Below are positions 1 through 9,216 of a stretch of DNA of 44,524 bases, piece after piece (within the stretch, counting starts at the first letter, position 1; the number at the start of each line of letters is the position of its first letter). The notes under the pieces are model-generated. The model worked only from the letters and a program-made list of their open reading frames with translations. It had not been told where the DNA came from and ran no database searches. The stretch is from Pirellula staleyi DSM 6068 (lineage in GTDB: Bacteria; Planctomycetota; Planctomycetia; Pirellulales; Pirellulaceae): contig CAMDKL010000030.1 in assembly GCA_945900945.1 (NCBI GenBank), positions 1 to 44,524 of the forward strand. The letters are read 5' to 3'. Both the position numbers and the translations under genes were made by a program.

Positions 1-279
1 TGAGTTTCTAGCTCAAGTTGCCAACGTTTGCTCGCCCGCTGAAGCCGGAGAGTCCAGAGTTCTGACCAAGCTGGCCGTGCACTCACTCCAGAGCAGTTGA
101 GACAACGGCTCTACTTTAGCCAAAAACCAACACTCGATGATTGCCTAAAACACGCAACCGCAACCGAACGAGTTGCTAGGTGTTTTTGGGGGATCCAGCC
201 ACAAAGCCATCTGCCGCGCAAGGATATTCGGCAATTGTCTCAATACAATCGCTTCGTTTCTCCAGCCTGTGCCGCTCGC
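1..279. other. No gene recognised at the window edge
   Basis: I see no convincing coding region here. A plus-strand open frame of 87 codons crosses it, but it has no recognisable motif, no signal peptide and a composition unlike the neighbouring genes. Confidence 0.4.
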
Positions 280-501
280 TCAATAAAGATTCTTCAAGTA
301 GTCGTCGACCTGCTGATGCGTCGAATAGTCAGTAGCTTGTTCATTTTTTTCACGCAGTGACCACGCTGAGGACTCTTCGAAAACCCATCTCGGTTCAATT
401 AGAAACATCCCCGTCGCGGGACTCCATAGCCGGACTAAATGGCCCATAGACAGTGCGACAGTAACGCATAGCAGAATCCAACCACGAATTGGAAATCGCA
501 T
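280..501 (-). CDS. Possible small membrane-anchored protein, 73 residues
   Basis: This short open frame starts with MRFPIRG followed by a hydrophobic stretch at about residues 8-22, which would make a signal anchor. A short charged tail rich in Glu, Gln and Asp follows. I do not recognise the family. It lies downstream of the sulfatase block on the same strand, about 80 bases after the last sulfatase stop, with no clear ribosome binding site. A real but unstudied small membrane protein is possible, and a chance frame is about as likely. Confidence 0.35.
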   Translation of the reverse strand: MRFPIRGWILLCVTVALSMGHLVRLWSPATGMFLIEPRWVFEESSAWSLREKNEQATDYSTHQQVDDYLKNLY

Positions 502-541
502 AATAAGTATGGAATTGAAGGTAATGCAAAGTTTGACAGAT

Positions 542-573
542 CAAACCGCTGTTCAATAGACAGCTACGGTTTG
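542..573 (-). terminator. Hairpin after the last sulfatase gene
   Basis: CAAACCG at 542-548 pairs with CGGTTTG at 567-573, and inside this CTGT at 549-552 pairs with ACAG at 560-563. It lies just past the stop codon of the minus-strand sulfatase that ends at 581. No clear U tract follows, so it may be an mRNA 3'-end stem and not a full intrinsic terminator. Confidence 0.4.
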
Positions 574-580
574 TTGGCGT

Positions 581-2194
581 TTACTTTTTGGCCTTGGCTT
601 TTGTTTGCGGTTGTTCTTCGACGGTCTTAAGAGCAAGTTCTGTAAAGCTGGCCGACTGAAGTTGCCAGGCACGTTCCAGTTCTTTAACCTTATCGGGCAT
701 CTTGGCAGCCAAGTTGTGTTGCTCAGCTCGGTCGGATCTCAAGTCGTAAAGTTCCCATGGATCTCCTTTGGCTGCGACTAGTTTCCAGTCGTCAACGCGG
801 ATTGCGCGATTCCCTTCATGCAGCCACCAGATACTGTCACGCTGGATATTTATGTCTTTCCCCAATGCTGGGACGAGGCTTTTGCCAGTAGCTGTTGGAA
901 TCCATTCGCCATTGGATTGCCTCTCGAGCGTGACACCCGCCAGCTCCAACACTGTCGGCACGATGTCGATGACATGTCCCGGCGTGTGACGCAGTTCGTT
1001 CTTTGCGGCGATTCCTTTGGGCCAATGGACAATGAGCGGTGTGCTGTTGCCCCCTTCATGTACCCAAGTCTTGTGGCGTCGAAACGGTGTATTGCATGCG
1101 CTTGAAAAACCTGGCCCCAGGCACAGATAGGACGCAGCACTGCCTGGAGCTGCCGACCGATCATGACCACCGCCTCGCACCATGATCTCCGCGCTGGCCC
1201 CATTGTCAGAAGCGAAAAAGATCAACGTATTTTCGTAAGCGCCCATCGCCCGTAGCTGTTCGAGTACACGTCCGATTTCTTGGTCCATACGGTCGACCAT
1301 GGCCGCGTGAATGGCCATCTTGGTAGCTTGAAAACGCTGCTGCTCTTTGGTGAGTTCGCTCCACGGCAACGGGCGATTGACTTCACCTGGCCCCAGCTTT
1401 TCCATAGCATCGGGAAATGCGTAAGGAGGACCGACATCTCGCTCCAGTTCGGAAAGCGTGGTATTAGTAATGCCCATCGCCTTCTGGCGTGCAAAACGGG
1501 TCTTTCGCATCTCGTCCCAGCCATCCAGGTACTTGTCCCGATACTTGGCGATGTCTTGCGGAAGGGCATGGAGCGGGAAGTGTGGAGAGATGAAAGCGAT
1601 GTATTGAAAAAATGGACTGTTCTTGTGATTTTTGGCGTGGTCTTTCAAACAATCGATGGCATAGTCCGCAGTGGCTGTAGTGACATAGTAGCCGGTTTCA
1701 TCCGCAGCGGGTTTAACGACAATGTCGTTGATGAGGTTTCCTTTGGCAGTAAAAAAATTCCCATCGTTCTTGGTGTGGAGAGACCGCTCAAAACCGCCAG
1801 CAATCACGTCGCCGTCGATGTGCCACTTGCCACTATGGTAACTGTGGTAACCAGCAGACTTAAGTCGCTCGGGCAATAGTTTCGCCCATTTCTGACGGAC
1901 TCCTTGTCCACCGCCTGGCACATCAGGCAAAGCATCGCGATGAATCTGTTGAGCGTAGTAACCCGTGAGCAACGCTGATCGCGTCGGCCAACAACGGGCA
2001 GTATTATAGGACTGAGTAAACCGCAGTCCGTTCGCGGCCAGGAAGTCGAGGTTAGGCGTAGCGATCTCACCTCCGTAACAACCAGCGTCGGAAAATCCCA
2101 AATCATCGGCGAGGATTATGACAACGTTTGGCTTGTCCGCGTGGAGCGATGGACATGCGGTAACTAGGCAAAAAAGGGCGATGAAGGTTTTCAT
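581..2194 (-). CDS. Secreted sulfatase (formylglycine-dependent), CWPTR active site
   Basis: This is a type I sulfatase of 537 residues that should hydrolyse sulfate esters, probably of sulfated polysaccharides, outside the cytoplasm. A signal peptide covers about residues 1-19 (MKTFIALFCLVTACPSLHAD). The metal-binding pair DD is at about residues 30-31. The active-site motif C-W-P-T-R-S begins at Cys68, the residue converted to formylglycine, and is followed by ALLTG. The S-G-K-W-H motif puts the catalytic Lys and His at about 123 and 125. The C-terminal HKTWVHEGG segment is typical of arylsulfatase A-like enzymes. The tail is Lys/Ala-rich. It is the last sulfatase of four in the block. The substrate cannot be read from the sequence. 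Confidence 0.93.
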   Translation of the reverse strand: MKTFIALFCLVTACPSLHADKPNVVIILADDLGFSDAGCYGGEIATPNLDFLAANGLRFTQSYNTARCWPTRSALLTGYYAQQIHRDALPDVPGGGQGVRQKWAKLLPERLKSAGYHSYHSGKWHIDGDVIAGGFERSLHTKNDGNFFTAKGNLINDIVVKPAADETGYYVTTATADYAIDCLKDHAKNHKNSPFFQYIAFISPHFPLHALPQDIAKYRDKYLDGWDEMRKTRFARQKAMGITNTTLSELERDVGPPYAFPDAMEKLGPGEVNRPLPWSELTKEQQRFQATKMAIHAAMVDRMDQEIGRVLEQLRAMGAYENTLIFFASDNGASAEIMVRGGGHDRSAAPGSAASYLCLGPGFSSACNTPFRRHKTWVHEGGNSTPLIVHWPKGIAAKNELRHTPGHVIDIVPTVLELAGVTLERQSNGEWIPTATGKSLVPALGKDINIQRDSIWWLHEGNRAIRVDDWKLVAAKGDPWELYDLRSDRAEQHNLAAKMPDKVKELERAWQLQSASFTELALKTVEEQPQTKAKAKK

Positions 2195-2313
2195 GTTTAC
2201 TTTTTAGTTTTGACTTTCCGTCGTGCGCGGCACGGCACAAGCCGCCAGCACTCGCTTTTAACGTTTTTCTCTCGCTTCGGGCTGCGTTTTAAGCGATTTC
2301 GCCAGCGAATTCA

Positions 2314-2349
2314 GGCCCGGGGCTAGCGCCCACCGGTTCACAAAACCGC
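2314..2349. repeat. Intergenic repeat, copy A (inverted partner at 31793-31829)
   Basis: The segment runs GGCCCGGGGCTAGCGCCC and then ACCGGTTCAC AAAACCGC. The reverse complement of 31793-31829 matches it at nearly every position, with two or three substitutions and one inserted base. It sits in the gap between two sulfatase genes and looks like a dispersed intergenic element. Confidence 0.7.
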
Positions 2350-2401
2350 AAAGTTATCGCCATATGGGCTTGGGTTCTGTAGGAGAGCGCTTTCCAGCTT
2401 C

Positions 2402-3844
2402 TTATGATTTGGAGGCTGGTTTCTCGGCATTCTTGTTTCGTGGTTTGTCAACTTCCGTCGGATAGAGCGTCTTCGGATTCTGAACGTGGCCTGCCGGACG
2501 TCGAGAGGATGGGTTGTCGCCACCAATCTCAGCGTTCATCTTCTCGGCGAAGCGTTGTAGTTTGGCAACAATATCTGGATATGTGGCAGCAAGGTTGGTT
2601 TGCTCGTTTATCTCGGTATCGAGATTGTACAAACGCGGATTGGTCTTCGCATCATCGCCAGCCTGTTTACCCATGGTCTCGGGTTGTGTCGCGATGGCGA
2701 GTTTCCAGGGTCCTTGGCGAACGGCCTGGAGTTTATAACCTGCGAAATAATAGTGAGCCTCGCGCTGGGATTCCTTGGTCTTTCCGAAGAGCAACGGCGA
2801 GATGTCCCGTCCGTCGATGACGGGATCTGCCGGGAGGGTACCACCTGCGAGAGACACGGCAGTGGGCATTAGGTCGATGGTGCCAGCAACCGCGTCGCAA
2901 ACACTACCCGGCTGGATTTTGCCAGGCCAACGGGCGATGGTGGGCACGCGCACGCCCCCTTCCCATGTGCTGCCTTTGCCGCCGCGAAGAGGCAGTGCAC
3001 TGCCGCCGTCGCTACCCTTTATGAGCCAGGGGCCGTTGTCGCTAGTGAAGACGACGAGCGTCTTTTCATCGAGCTTTAGCTCACGTAGCGTTTCGAGCAC
3101 GCGGCCCACGCTCCAGTCTACTTCCTCCACCCAATCGCCGAAGCGTCCATTGGCAGACTTGCCCCGAAAAGCCTCACCCGGATGAATAGGAGTGTGAACG
3201 GCGGTGTGAGGGAAGTAGAGGAAAAAAGGCCGGTCTTTGCTTTCTCGCATAAATTGGATGGCCTCGTCGGTATAGCGTTCGACGATGCGGCTTTGCTGTT
3301 CGTCAGTGAGCAGTTCCGCCACTTTGTCATTGAGCAGTAGAGGTGAAACACGCTCCGTTCCATCAATGGCCTTACGCTGCATGTCATTGGAGTAAGGGAT
3401 ACCGAAGTAACGATCGAATCCCTGTTTGGTCGGTAGAAATTCCGGTTGATCCCCCAAATGCCATTTTCCGATACAGGCGGTGGCGTAACCTAAAGCTCTA
3501 AGTCGCTCAGCGGTAGTGTTCTCGGCAGGGTTAAGGCCGTTGGCGTTTCCTGGAGAAAATACGCCAGGTACGGAGACTCGCGAGCCATAGCAACCGGTGA
3601 GCAATTGAGCCCGTGAGACAGAGCAAACAGGCGCAGCATAGAAACTGGTGAGCTTCATTCCCTCGGCGGCCATGCGATCTAGGTTGGGCGTTTTTTGCTT
3701 CGTCGCACCGAATGGACCAATATCGGCATACCCCAAATCATCAATGAAGATGATGACGACGTTGGGCTTGGACTCAGCCGCGAATATCGACTGTTGAAGG
3801 CACAATGTCAAAAATAACAAGGCAGGAGCGAGCTGATGTTTCAT
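2402..3844 (-). CDS. Secreted sulfatase, arylsulfatase A/GALNS-like, CSVSR active site
   Basis: This is a 480-residue sulfatase. The signal peptide covers about residues 1-23 (ending IFAAES). The metal-binding IDD motif is at about 34-36. The active-site motif is C-S-V-S-R starting at Cys74, with Val where Pro is usual, followed by AQLLTG. GKWHLGD places the catalytic Lys and His at about 127 and 129. The segment with GGKGSTWEGGVR resembles arylsulfatase A and N-acetylgalactosamine-6-sulfatase. It lies 27 bases downstream of the next sulfatase on the same strand and is probably co-transcribed with it. A 207-base gap holding a repeat separates it from the sulfatase below. The exact substrate is unknown. 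Confidence 0.93.
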   Translation of the reverse strand: MKHQLAPALLFLTLCLQQSIFAAESKPNVVIIFIDDLGYADIGPFGATKQKTPNLDRMAAEGMKLTSFYAAPVCSVSRAQLLTGCYGSRVSVPGVFSPGNANGLNPAENTTAERLRALGYATACIGKWHLGDQPEFLPTKQGFDRYFGIPYSNDMQRKAIDGTERVSPLLLNDKVAELLTDEQQSRIVERYTDEAIQFMRESKDRPFFLYFPHTAVHTPIHPGEAFRGKSANGRFGDWVEEVDWSVGRVLETLRELKLDEKTLVVFTSDNGPWLIKGSDGGSALPLRGGKGSTWEGGVRVPTIARWPGKIQPGSVCDAVAGTIDLMPTAVSLAGGTLPADPVIDGRDISPLLFGKTKESQREAHYYFAGYKLQAVRQGPWKLAIATQPETMGKQAGDDAKTNPRLYNLDTEINEQTNLAATYPDIVAKLQRFAEKMNAEIGGDNPSSRRPAGHVQNPKTLYPTEVDKPRNKNAEKPASKS

Positions 3845-3871
3845 GATTGGACGATATTAAAAAGGGATAGG

Positions 3872-5680
3872 CTAGGGCAACAGAGTTAGTGTAACACGCC
3901 GGACGTCCATGACGGATTGGCCTGGGATGTTAAGAGCGCGGAGGGTGAGCGCCCCCGAAGCTGACGGCAAAGCGATCGTGCCGAGCTTGAGCGTATGGAA
4001 ATCCTTCATCTGGCTCTCGCCATCGGGACGCGGCAGCGTATCTTGATTGGTGTAAAGTGGCGGATCCCAGCCGGGTTCGACCTTGCCCGTCAGTCGGGCA
4101 TCTTGAAAGGAGAGTTCAATCGTCGAGCCCGCATCCGGTAGTTTACACGTGTAGTCCATAGTGACTTCGTAGCGACCCTGGGTGTGGACATCGAGCAGCC
4201 AGACCATCCGATCGTCTTTGCTCGTCCAATTCACGAAATAGGAACAATTCGGGGCGCCGCTGCTGCGTTTCACACTCCCGCTCGGCTCGCCATCGCGTGC
4301 AGGAAGCATTGTGATTGGAAACTCTCGATAGCCGACGGGGATCGGGCGTGGATCGACGGAATTTCCGCCACCACCAATCTTTTTGGCACCCTGAATCTTG
4401 GTTTTTTTGACATTGCCGATGTCGAGCATCTCCTGCCGCCACGATTGGACAGACTCGACAAGCTTGTTGGCAAGTACAGGATCTTTTTCGTTGATCGGTG
4501 TGGTCTGGCCCGGATCGGCGACCATGTCGTAGAGGCGCCCGTAGTTATCCAGGCGATGATTTTGGGTGCGAACGCTGACATTGCCAGCCCATGTGGAAAA
4601 GAGCATACGATCCGGCCAATCCGCCTTTTTATTTAGAAGCAATGGACTTAGATCGCGACCGTCGAGCGGTTTGTCCCCTACTCGTTTCACTCCGGTTAGC
4701 GAGGTGAGTGTGGGGAGTAAGTCAATGGCGCCAGCGATCTGAGTGACCGTGTGTCCCGCCGGGAGTTTTGCTGGCCAGCGGAGATAGCATACGGATCGTA
4801 CACCACCCTCGTCGGTGGTGCCCTTCTTGCCTTTCATGCCGCCGGTCCAGCGCATGGTGTTTGGGCCATTGTCGGAGAAGTAGAGAACTAATGTGTTTTC
4901 CTCCAACTTATGTTCTTTCAACTTCGCGAGCACACGGCCTACGTTCCTGTCCTGGTTTTCCAGCATAGCTAAAGCGCAACGTGTTTCACTCGCTATTTCT
5001 TTGTTAGGATCGGTTGCCGACTGGGTAATGGGTTTGTCTTTGAATCGCTGCCAATCCTGAACCGGTGCCGCCCATGGCGAGTGAGGCGTAGTAAATGGCA
5101 CATAGCAGAGGAACGGCTTGTCCTTGTTCTTTTCGATGAAGCCCAACGCTCGATCCGTACAGACATCGACGATATATCCGCTCGAACGAATCATGCTCCC
5201 GTTTTCCTCTAGCGGTGCATCGAAATACTCGCCCCAATGTCCGGAGGTGTGTCCGAAGTATTCATCAAAGCCGCGCGCCATCGGATGGTATGGCCACTGG
5301 CTGCCATTGTGCCATTTGCCGAACGCACCTGTTGCATAACCGGCGGCCTTGAAAGCATCTGCAATGGTCTTTTCATCCAAATCCAGTCGCTCTTGCCCTG
5401 TGGACACGCCACGCACGCCGCCACGTGGATGGTATCGACCGGTGAGGAACTCGCCCCGCGTTGGTGCACAGACAGGACAGACATAAAAGCGATCCAATGA
5501 CACACCGCCTTTTGCGATAGAGTCGATGTTTGACGTGCGCAATTGCGTATTGCCTGAATGGCTGTAATCGCCCCAGCCTGCGTCATCCGCTAAAAAGATA
5601 ACTAGGTTCGGCTGTGAGCCAGCCTGGACTTGGAGGCAAAGAAACACGCAGAGAGCAGTAAGATACATCGCAGTTTTCAT
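3872..5680 (-). CDS. Secreted sulfatase with C-terminal extension, CAPTR active site
   Basis: This is a 602-residue sulfatase. A signal peptide covers about residues 1-20 (MKTAMYLTALCVFLCLQVQA). LADD supplies metal ligands at about 31-33. The active-site motif C-A-P-T-R begins at Cys71 and is followed by GEFLTG. GKWHNG holds the catalytic Lys122 and His124. NGPNTMRWTGG and GTTDEGGVR are typical of arylsulfatases. About 120 residues after the catalytic domain form an extra beta-rich region, which may be a sugar-binding or structural module. An intrinsic terminator lies between this gene and the upstream sulfatase, so it may have its own promoter or depend on readthrough. Confidence 0.92.
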   Translation of the reverse strand: MKTAMYLTALCVFLCLQVQAGSQPNLVIFLADDAGWGDYSHSGNTQLRTSNIDSIAKGGVSLDRFYVCPVCAPTRGEFLTGRYHPRGGVRGVSTGQERLDLDEKTIADAFKAAGYATGAFGKWHNGSQWPYHPMARGFDEYFGHTSGHWGEYFDAPLEENGSMIRSSGYIVDVCTDRALGFIEKNKDKPFLCYVPFTTPHSPWAAPVQDWQRFKDKPITQSATDPNKEIASETRCALAMLENQDRNVGRVLAKLKEHKLEENTLVLYFSDNGPNTMRWTGGMKGKKGTTDEGGVRSVCYLRWPAKLPAGHTVTQIAGAIDLLPTLTSLTGVKRVGDKPLDGRDLSPLLLNKKADWPDRMLFSTWAGNVSVRTQNHRLDNYGRLYDMVADPGQTTPINEKDPVLANKLVESVQSWRQEMLDIGNVKKTKIQGAKKIGGGGNSVDPRPIPVGYREFPITMLPARDGEPSGSVKRSSGAPNCSYFVNWTSKDDRMVWLLDVHTQGRYEVTMDYTCKLPDAGSTIELSFQDARLTGKVEPGWDPPLYTNQDTLPRPDGESQMKDFHTLKLGTIALPSASGALTLRALNIPGQSVMDVRRVTLTLLP

Positions 5681-5742
5681 GTGTAATGCCTGTCGAGATT
5701 GGACTTAGAGAGGACCGACTGCCAGCCTTGTTATACCAATTC

Positions 5743-5764
5743 AAAAACAGGCTGGCAGCCTGTT
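5743..5764 (-). terminator. Intrinsic terminator after the HEAT-containing sulfatase
   Basis: Read on the minus strand, the base just after the TAG stop begins AACAGGCT-GCC-AGCCTGTT, an 8-bp perfect stem with a 3-base loop, and a T run follows directly. This is a classic rho-independent terminator. It would stop or reduce transcription between the first and second sulfatase genes of the block. Confidence 0.75.
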
Positions 5765-7684
5765 CTACGGTACCTTCTTTTTGCCTTTTGATTTCGTAGC
5801 GGGCTTGGCCTCGGGAACAATATTGGCAATCAACCGGGGTACGTAACTGTCGTATCGCCCGTCTGGAGATGGTCCATTCGGATTGAGCGAGGCAATGCCG
5901 TCATGCAGAGACTTTGCCACATCGCCAAGAGCTTCAATAGCCGCAAGAGCTGGCATCGCAGTCATGACACCATTGGTCTCGGGCGAGGCGAGTAAAGAAA
6001 GCGTACTGAGGGCAAGAGCTTTCGATTCATTATCACCATACAATCCAAGTGCCTGTGCCGCAACAATGCGCACGCTAGGTGATTCGTCATCAAGCGCGGC
6101 TTGCAGAGTTGACTTGTGGGAGGAGACCGTAGCAGGTCCTCGCATCAAAAGACCAAGTGCTCCCCAATAGCGAACGGCACCATCCCTGTCCTTCAAAAAC
6201 GAAATGAGTTCCTTCACATCGGCAGGATCGAGGCGCGAGCTGAGTTCAGCCGCAGCCACAATGCGTTCTAATGGATACTTGGCTGGATCGCGAGCCATAT
6301 CATATGGGGTTGAACCTTCGGACCGAGTGTGGATTTCTCGCTCGGGTAAAAAGCAAACGTCGCGAATTTTTAAGACGTGTTCATGTTGTGCGTTCCGCAG
6401 CTTTTCAAGAATAGAACGATGTTCGAGCGATTGCGCTATGTTATGAACTTCATCACGGTCGGAGTCGAGATCGTATAACTCCTCGACCGCTTTTGGAACA
6501 CGCCAGAAGATGGACTGAGCCTCATTCGTCTTACCAGCAAGGAAAAGAGCGTTCCAAACCCGAGTCGTCGGTGTTTCGAATTGATAAGCCACTCGCTGCG
6601 CTTGAGAAACATTTGGGAAATAGTTCCGCAGATAAACAAAGCGACCATCGGTGACACTGCGCACCCCGTCCATACGCTCGTCCATGCGACCGCGTTGGCC
6701 ATAAATAAACGGTTGTGGTTGACTCTGATGCGGTCCAGCAAACGCCTTCCCTTGCATCCAGTCCGGTGGCTTGACGCCAGCCAAACTCAAGACTGTCGGA
6801 GCGAGATCTACAAAACTTACGAGTCGATCCGAGGTGCCACCCGCCTTGTATTCTTTGGGCGCGAGGTGTTCCCATCTCTTTGGAAAATATACCACCATAG
6901 GCACGTGCAAACCTGAGTTGGATGGCCAGCGTTTACTACGCGGCATGCCACTGCCATGATCTCCGTAGTAAAAGACGATCGTATCCTCTGCGAGTCCAGC
7001 GTCGGCAATTTCCTTTAAATGAAGGCCCGCATCGGCGTCGGCTTCGCTCACCTTGTCGTAATACTGTGCCCAGTCGTCACGGACCTCAGGTGTATCGGGA
7101 TGATATGCTGGCAACCGTACTTTGGCCGGATCGGTGATCTGCTTGTGCGGGCGCGTTCGGATCTGACTCTCATGACTTTTGGTCGAATTAAAAATGGCGA
7201 AGAACGGTTGCCCCTCACTGCGGTTCCTCCAGTGGGCTTTGTTCGTACTATCGTCCCATACCTTTCCTGGTTCTCGCAAGTTGTAGTCGGTTTTACTATT
7301 GTTCGAGCAATAGTAACCTGCCTCGCGCAGATACTGTGGCCCCAATTTCATTCCTACGGGCATCGACACCATGGAACGCATGTGCAAGCCGCCGCTGCTG
7401 GATGGGTACATACCGGAGATGATCGCAGTGCGGGCTGGAGCACACACGGGGGCGATCGACCAAGCGTGTTTGAAAATCATCCCCTTAACCGCAAGCGAGT
7501 CGACGTTCGGCGTCCTCGCGAGTTTGTCGCCGTAACAACCCATCTCAGGACCGTGGTCTTCGCTGGTAACCCAAAGGATGTTCGGCTGATCGGCAGCCGA
7601 CACCAAGCACGGCGAGTAAGCAACGAAAATCAATGCCAATAGTTCAAGTGGCAGAAGGGTGCTTTTCATTTCATAGATTTTCAT
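5765..7684 (-). CDS. Secreted sulfatase, heparan N-sulfatase-like, with HEAT-like C-terminus
   Basis: This is a sulfatase of about 639 residues. I chose the start at 7684 because MKIYEMKSTLL leads directly into a signal peptide ending near LVSAAD. An in-frame ATG at 7729 would add 15 unlikely residues, and 7669 is another option. TSEDHGPEMGCYGD and C-A-P-A-R-TAIISG (Cys about 81) are typical of the sulfamidase (SGSH)-like branch, as is SSSGGLHMRS. After the catalytic domain, the segment VRYWGALGLLMRG...VRIVAAQALGLYGD is a pair of HEAT-like repeats, perhaps for protein contacts. It follows the DUF1501 gene and is the first of four sulfatases transcribed. A terminator hairpin follows its stop codon. 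Confidence 0.92.
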   Translation of the reverse strand: MKIYEMKSTLLPLELLALIFVAYSPCLVSAADQPNILWVTSEDHGPEMGCYGDKLARTPNVDSLAVKGMIFKHAWSIAPVCAPARTAIISGMYPSSSGGLHMRSMVSMPVGMKLGPQYLREAGYYCSNNSKTDYNLREPGKVWDDSTNKAHWRNRSEGQPFFAIFNSTKSHESQIRTRPHKQITDPAKVRLPAYHPDTPEVRDDWAQYYDKVSEADADAGLHLKEIADAGLAEDTIVFYYGDHGSGMPRSKRWPSNSGLHVPMVVYFPKRWEHLAPKEYKAGGTSDRLVSFVDLAPTVLSLAGVKPPDWMQGKAFAGPHQSQPQPFIYGQRGRMDERMDGVRSVTDGRFVYLRNYFPNVSQAQRVAYQFETPTTRVWNALFLAGKTNEAQSIFWRVPKAVEELYDLDSDRDEVHNIAQSLEHRSILEKLRNAQHEHVLKIRDVCFLPEREIHTRSEGSTPYDMARDPAKYPLERIVAAAELSSRLDPADVKELISFLKDRDGAVRYWGALGLLMRGPATVSSHKSTLQAALDDESPSVRIVAAQALGLYGDNESKALALSTLSLLASPETNGVMTAMPALAAIEALGDVAKSLHDGIASLNPNGPSPDGRYDSYVPRLIANIVPEAKPATKSKGKKKVP

Positions 7685-7778
7685 GAATGGAGAGGGTTCT
7701 ATTGAAGGCCGTTTATGTAAACACGTCAATGGCCATCGCGCGTATTGAAGTATACACCTTTACGACGCCAATCTCAAT

Positions 7779-9206
7779 TCAAGAAATGATTTCATGGACC
7801 ACTTGTCCCTGCACGTCGGTCAATCGGAAATCGCGCCCAGCATTCCGGAAAGTGAGTCGTTTATGATCCAAACCCAGTTGATGGAGAAGCGTGGCGTGAA
7901 GATCATGCATATGGACTCGGCCCTCAATCCCCTGGAATCCAAACTCATCGGTTTGACCATGCGTGTATCCTGCCTTGAACCCACCTCCTGCGAGCCAGAC
8001 CGTAAATCCACTTGGATTGTGGTCCCGACCGGTGCCATTCTCTTGCGAATAGGGAGTACGGCCAAATTCGCTTCCCCACCAAACGATCGTGTCGTCCAAC
8101 AGTCCTCGCTGTTTCAGATCTTGAAGCAGCCCGGCAATCGGTTTATCCACTGCCTGGGCATGTTCCGAATGCTTTGGTAGATTGGAATGCTGATCCCATG
8201 CGGGATTCGCGGAATTATCACCGTAATTCACTTGAATGAATCGAACGCCGGCTTCGCACATCCTACGCGCCATCAAACAACGTTCACCATAGCTTCGCGT
8301 CTTGGGGTTGTTTAGTCCGTACATTTCCATCGTTTGAAGCGACTCGCCAGACAGGTCCAGAACATCCGGGGCAATCTGTTGCATCCGCCAAGCCAACTCG
8401 TGCGATTGAATCGCGGCGTCCAATTCCTCATCGTGATTGCCCCTTCGTTGAAATTGGGCTCGATTCAATTGCTGGATCAGGTCGAACTGTTCGCGTTGGC
8501 TGTAATGCGGCATTCCATTGCGAGAAAGATTATCGATTGACAGTGAATCAACCCCAGCACCACCGATCTTTGTACCTTGAAATTTAGGAGGCAGAAATGC
8601 GCTGCCATAGTTTCTTGGACCGCCATTTCCGACCGACGGGGCGATAGAAACAAAACCAGGCAAATTTTCGTTCTCCGAACCAAGCCCATACAGGATCCAC
8701 GAACCGATCGAGGGTCTTATGAAATTCGTCGCACCGCAATGAAGAAACAATGTTGCTGGCCCGTGCGCCACGCCCTCGGTGTGCATCCCATGCAACAAAC
8801 ACATGTCATCCATATGTGCTGCCGATTCGCGAAACAATTCGGATGCCCAGCGTCCCGACTCGCCGTAGCGTTGAAATTTCCACGGCGACCGCATCAAATG
8901 ATGTTCGGTTCGCTTGCCCGTTTTTGCCAATTGCCTTGCATCGTCGAATGTATGCTTTTCACCATGCCAGTCGTCCAATTGCGGCTTGTAGTCGAACGAG
9001 TCAACTTGACTCACCCCGCCCTGCATGAACAGAAATATGATCCGCTTCGCGCGAGGTGGATGATGATAAATCGAATGGAGGCCATTGGTCGATGAAAACG
9101 GCTGAGTCGGCTTCTCGCTAGCAAGAATCGCATTGGCAGCAAGTGTACCGAAACCGCAAGCAGTATTCTGAAGCAATTGACGGCGATTGATGAAGTTGGG
9201 AAGCAT
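7779..9206 (-). CDS. DUF1501 family protein with Tat leader
   Basis: This is a DUF1501 protein of about 475 residues, a planctomycete/verrucomicrobial family with an alkaline-phosphatase/sulfatase-like fold and no firmly assigned activity. The N-terminal NRRQLLQN followed by a hydrophobic patch is a twin-arginine leader. Family motifs visible include FMQGGVSQVDSFDYKP, HGMHTEGVAHGPA, GSWILYGLGSENENLPGFV, WGSEFGRTPYSQ and GRDHNPSGFTVWLAGGG. I prefer the ATG at 9206, which leaves 10 bases after the stop of the DUF1553 gene. An upstream ATG at 9239 would overlap it. DUF1501 genes usually sit directly after DUF1553 genes, as here, and the two are thought to act together in the periplasm. Confidence 0.92.
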   Translation of the reverse strand: MLPNFINRRQLLQNTACGFGTLAANAILASEKPTQPFSSTNGLHSIYHHPPRAKRIIFLFMQGGVSQVDSFDYKPQLDDWHGEKHTFDDARQLAKTGKRTEHHLMRSPWKFQRYGESGRWASELFRESAAHMDDMCLLHGMHTEGVAHGPATLFLHCGATNFIRPSIGSWILYGLGSENENLPGFVSIAPSVGNGGPRNYGSAFLPPKFQGTKIGGAGVDSLSIDNLSRNGMPHYSQREQFDLIQQLNRAQFQRRGNHDEELDAAIQSHELAWRMQQIAPDVLDLSGESLQTMEMYGLNNPKTRSYGERCLMARRMCEAGVRFIQVNYGDNSANPAWDQHSNLPKHSEHAQAVDKPIAGLLQDLKQRGLLDDTIVWWGSEFGRTPYSQENGTGRDHNPSGFTVWLAGGGFKAGYTHGQTDEFGFQGIEGRVHMHDLHATLLHQLGLDHKRLTFRNAGRDFRLTDVQGQVVHEIIS

Positions 9207-9216
9207 GGCAATCGAC

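Noticed and set aside
1280-1879. Open frame of 199 codons on the plus strand opposite the first sulfatase
   Set aside because: It lies fully antisense to a gene with clear catalytic motifs, and its translation has no motif or domain.
8577-9095. 172-codon plus-strand frame opposite the DUF1501 gene
   Set aside because: It is a shadow of a conserved coding region and has no recognisable protein features.
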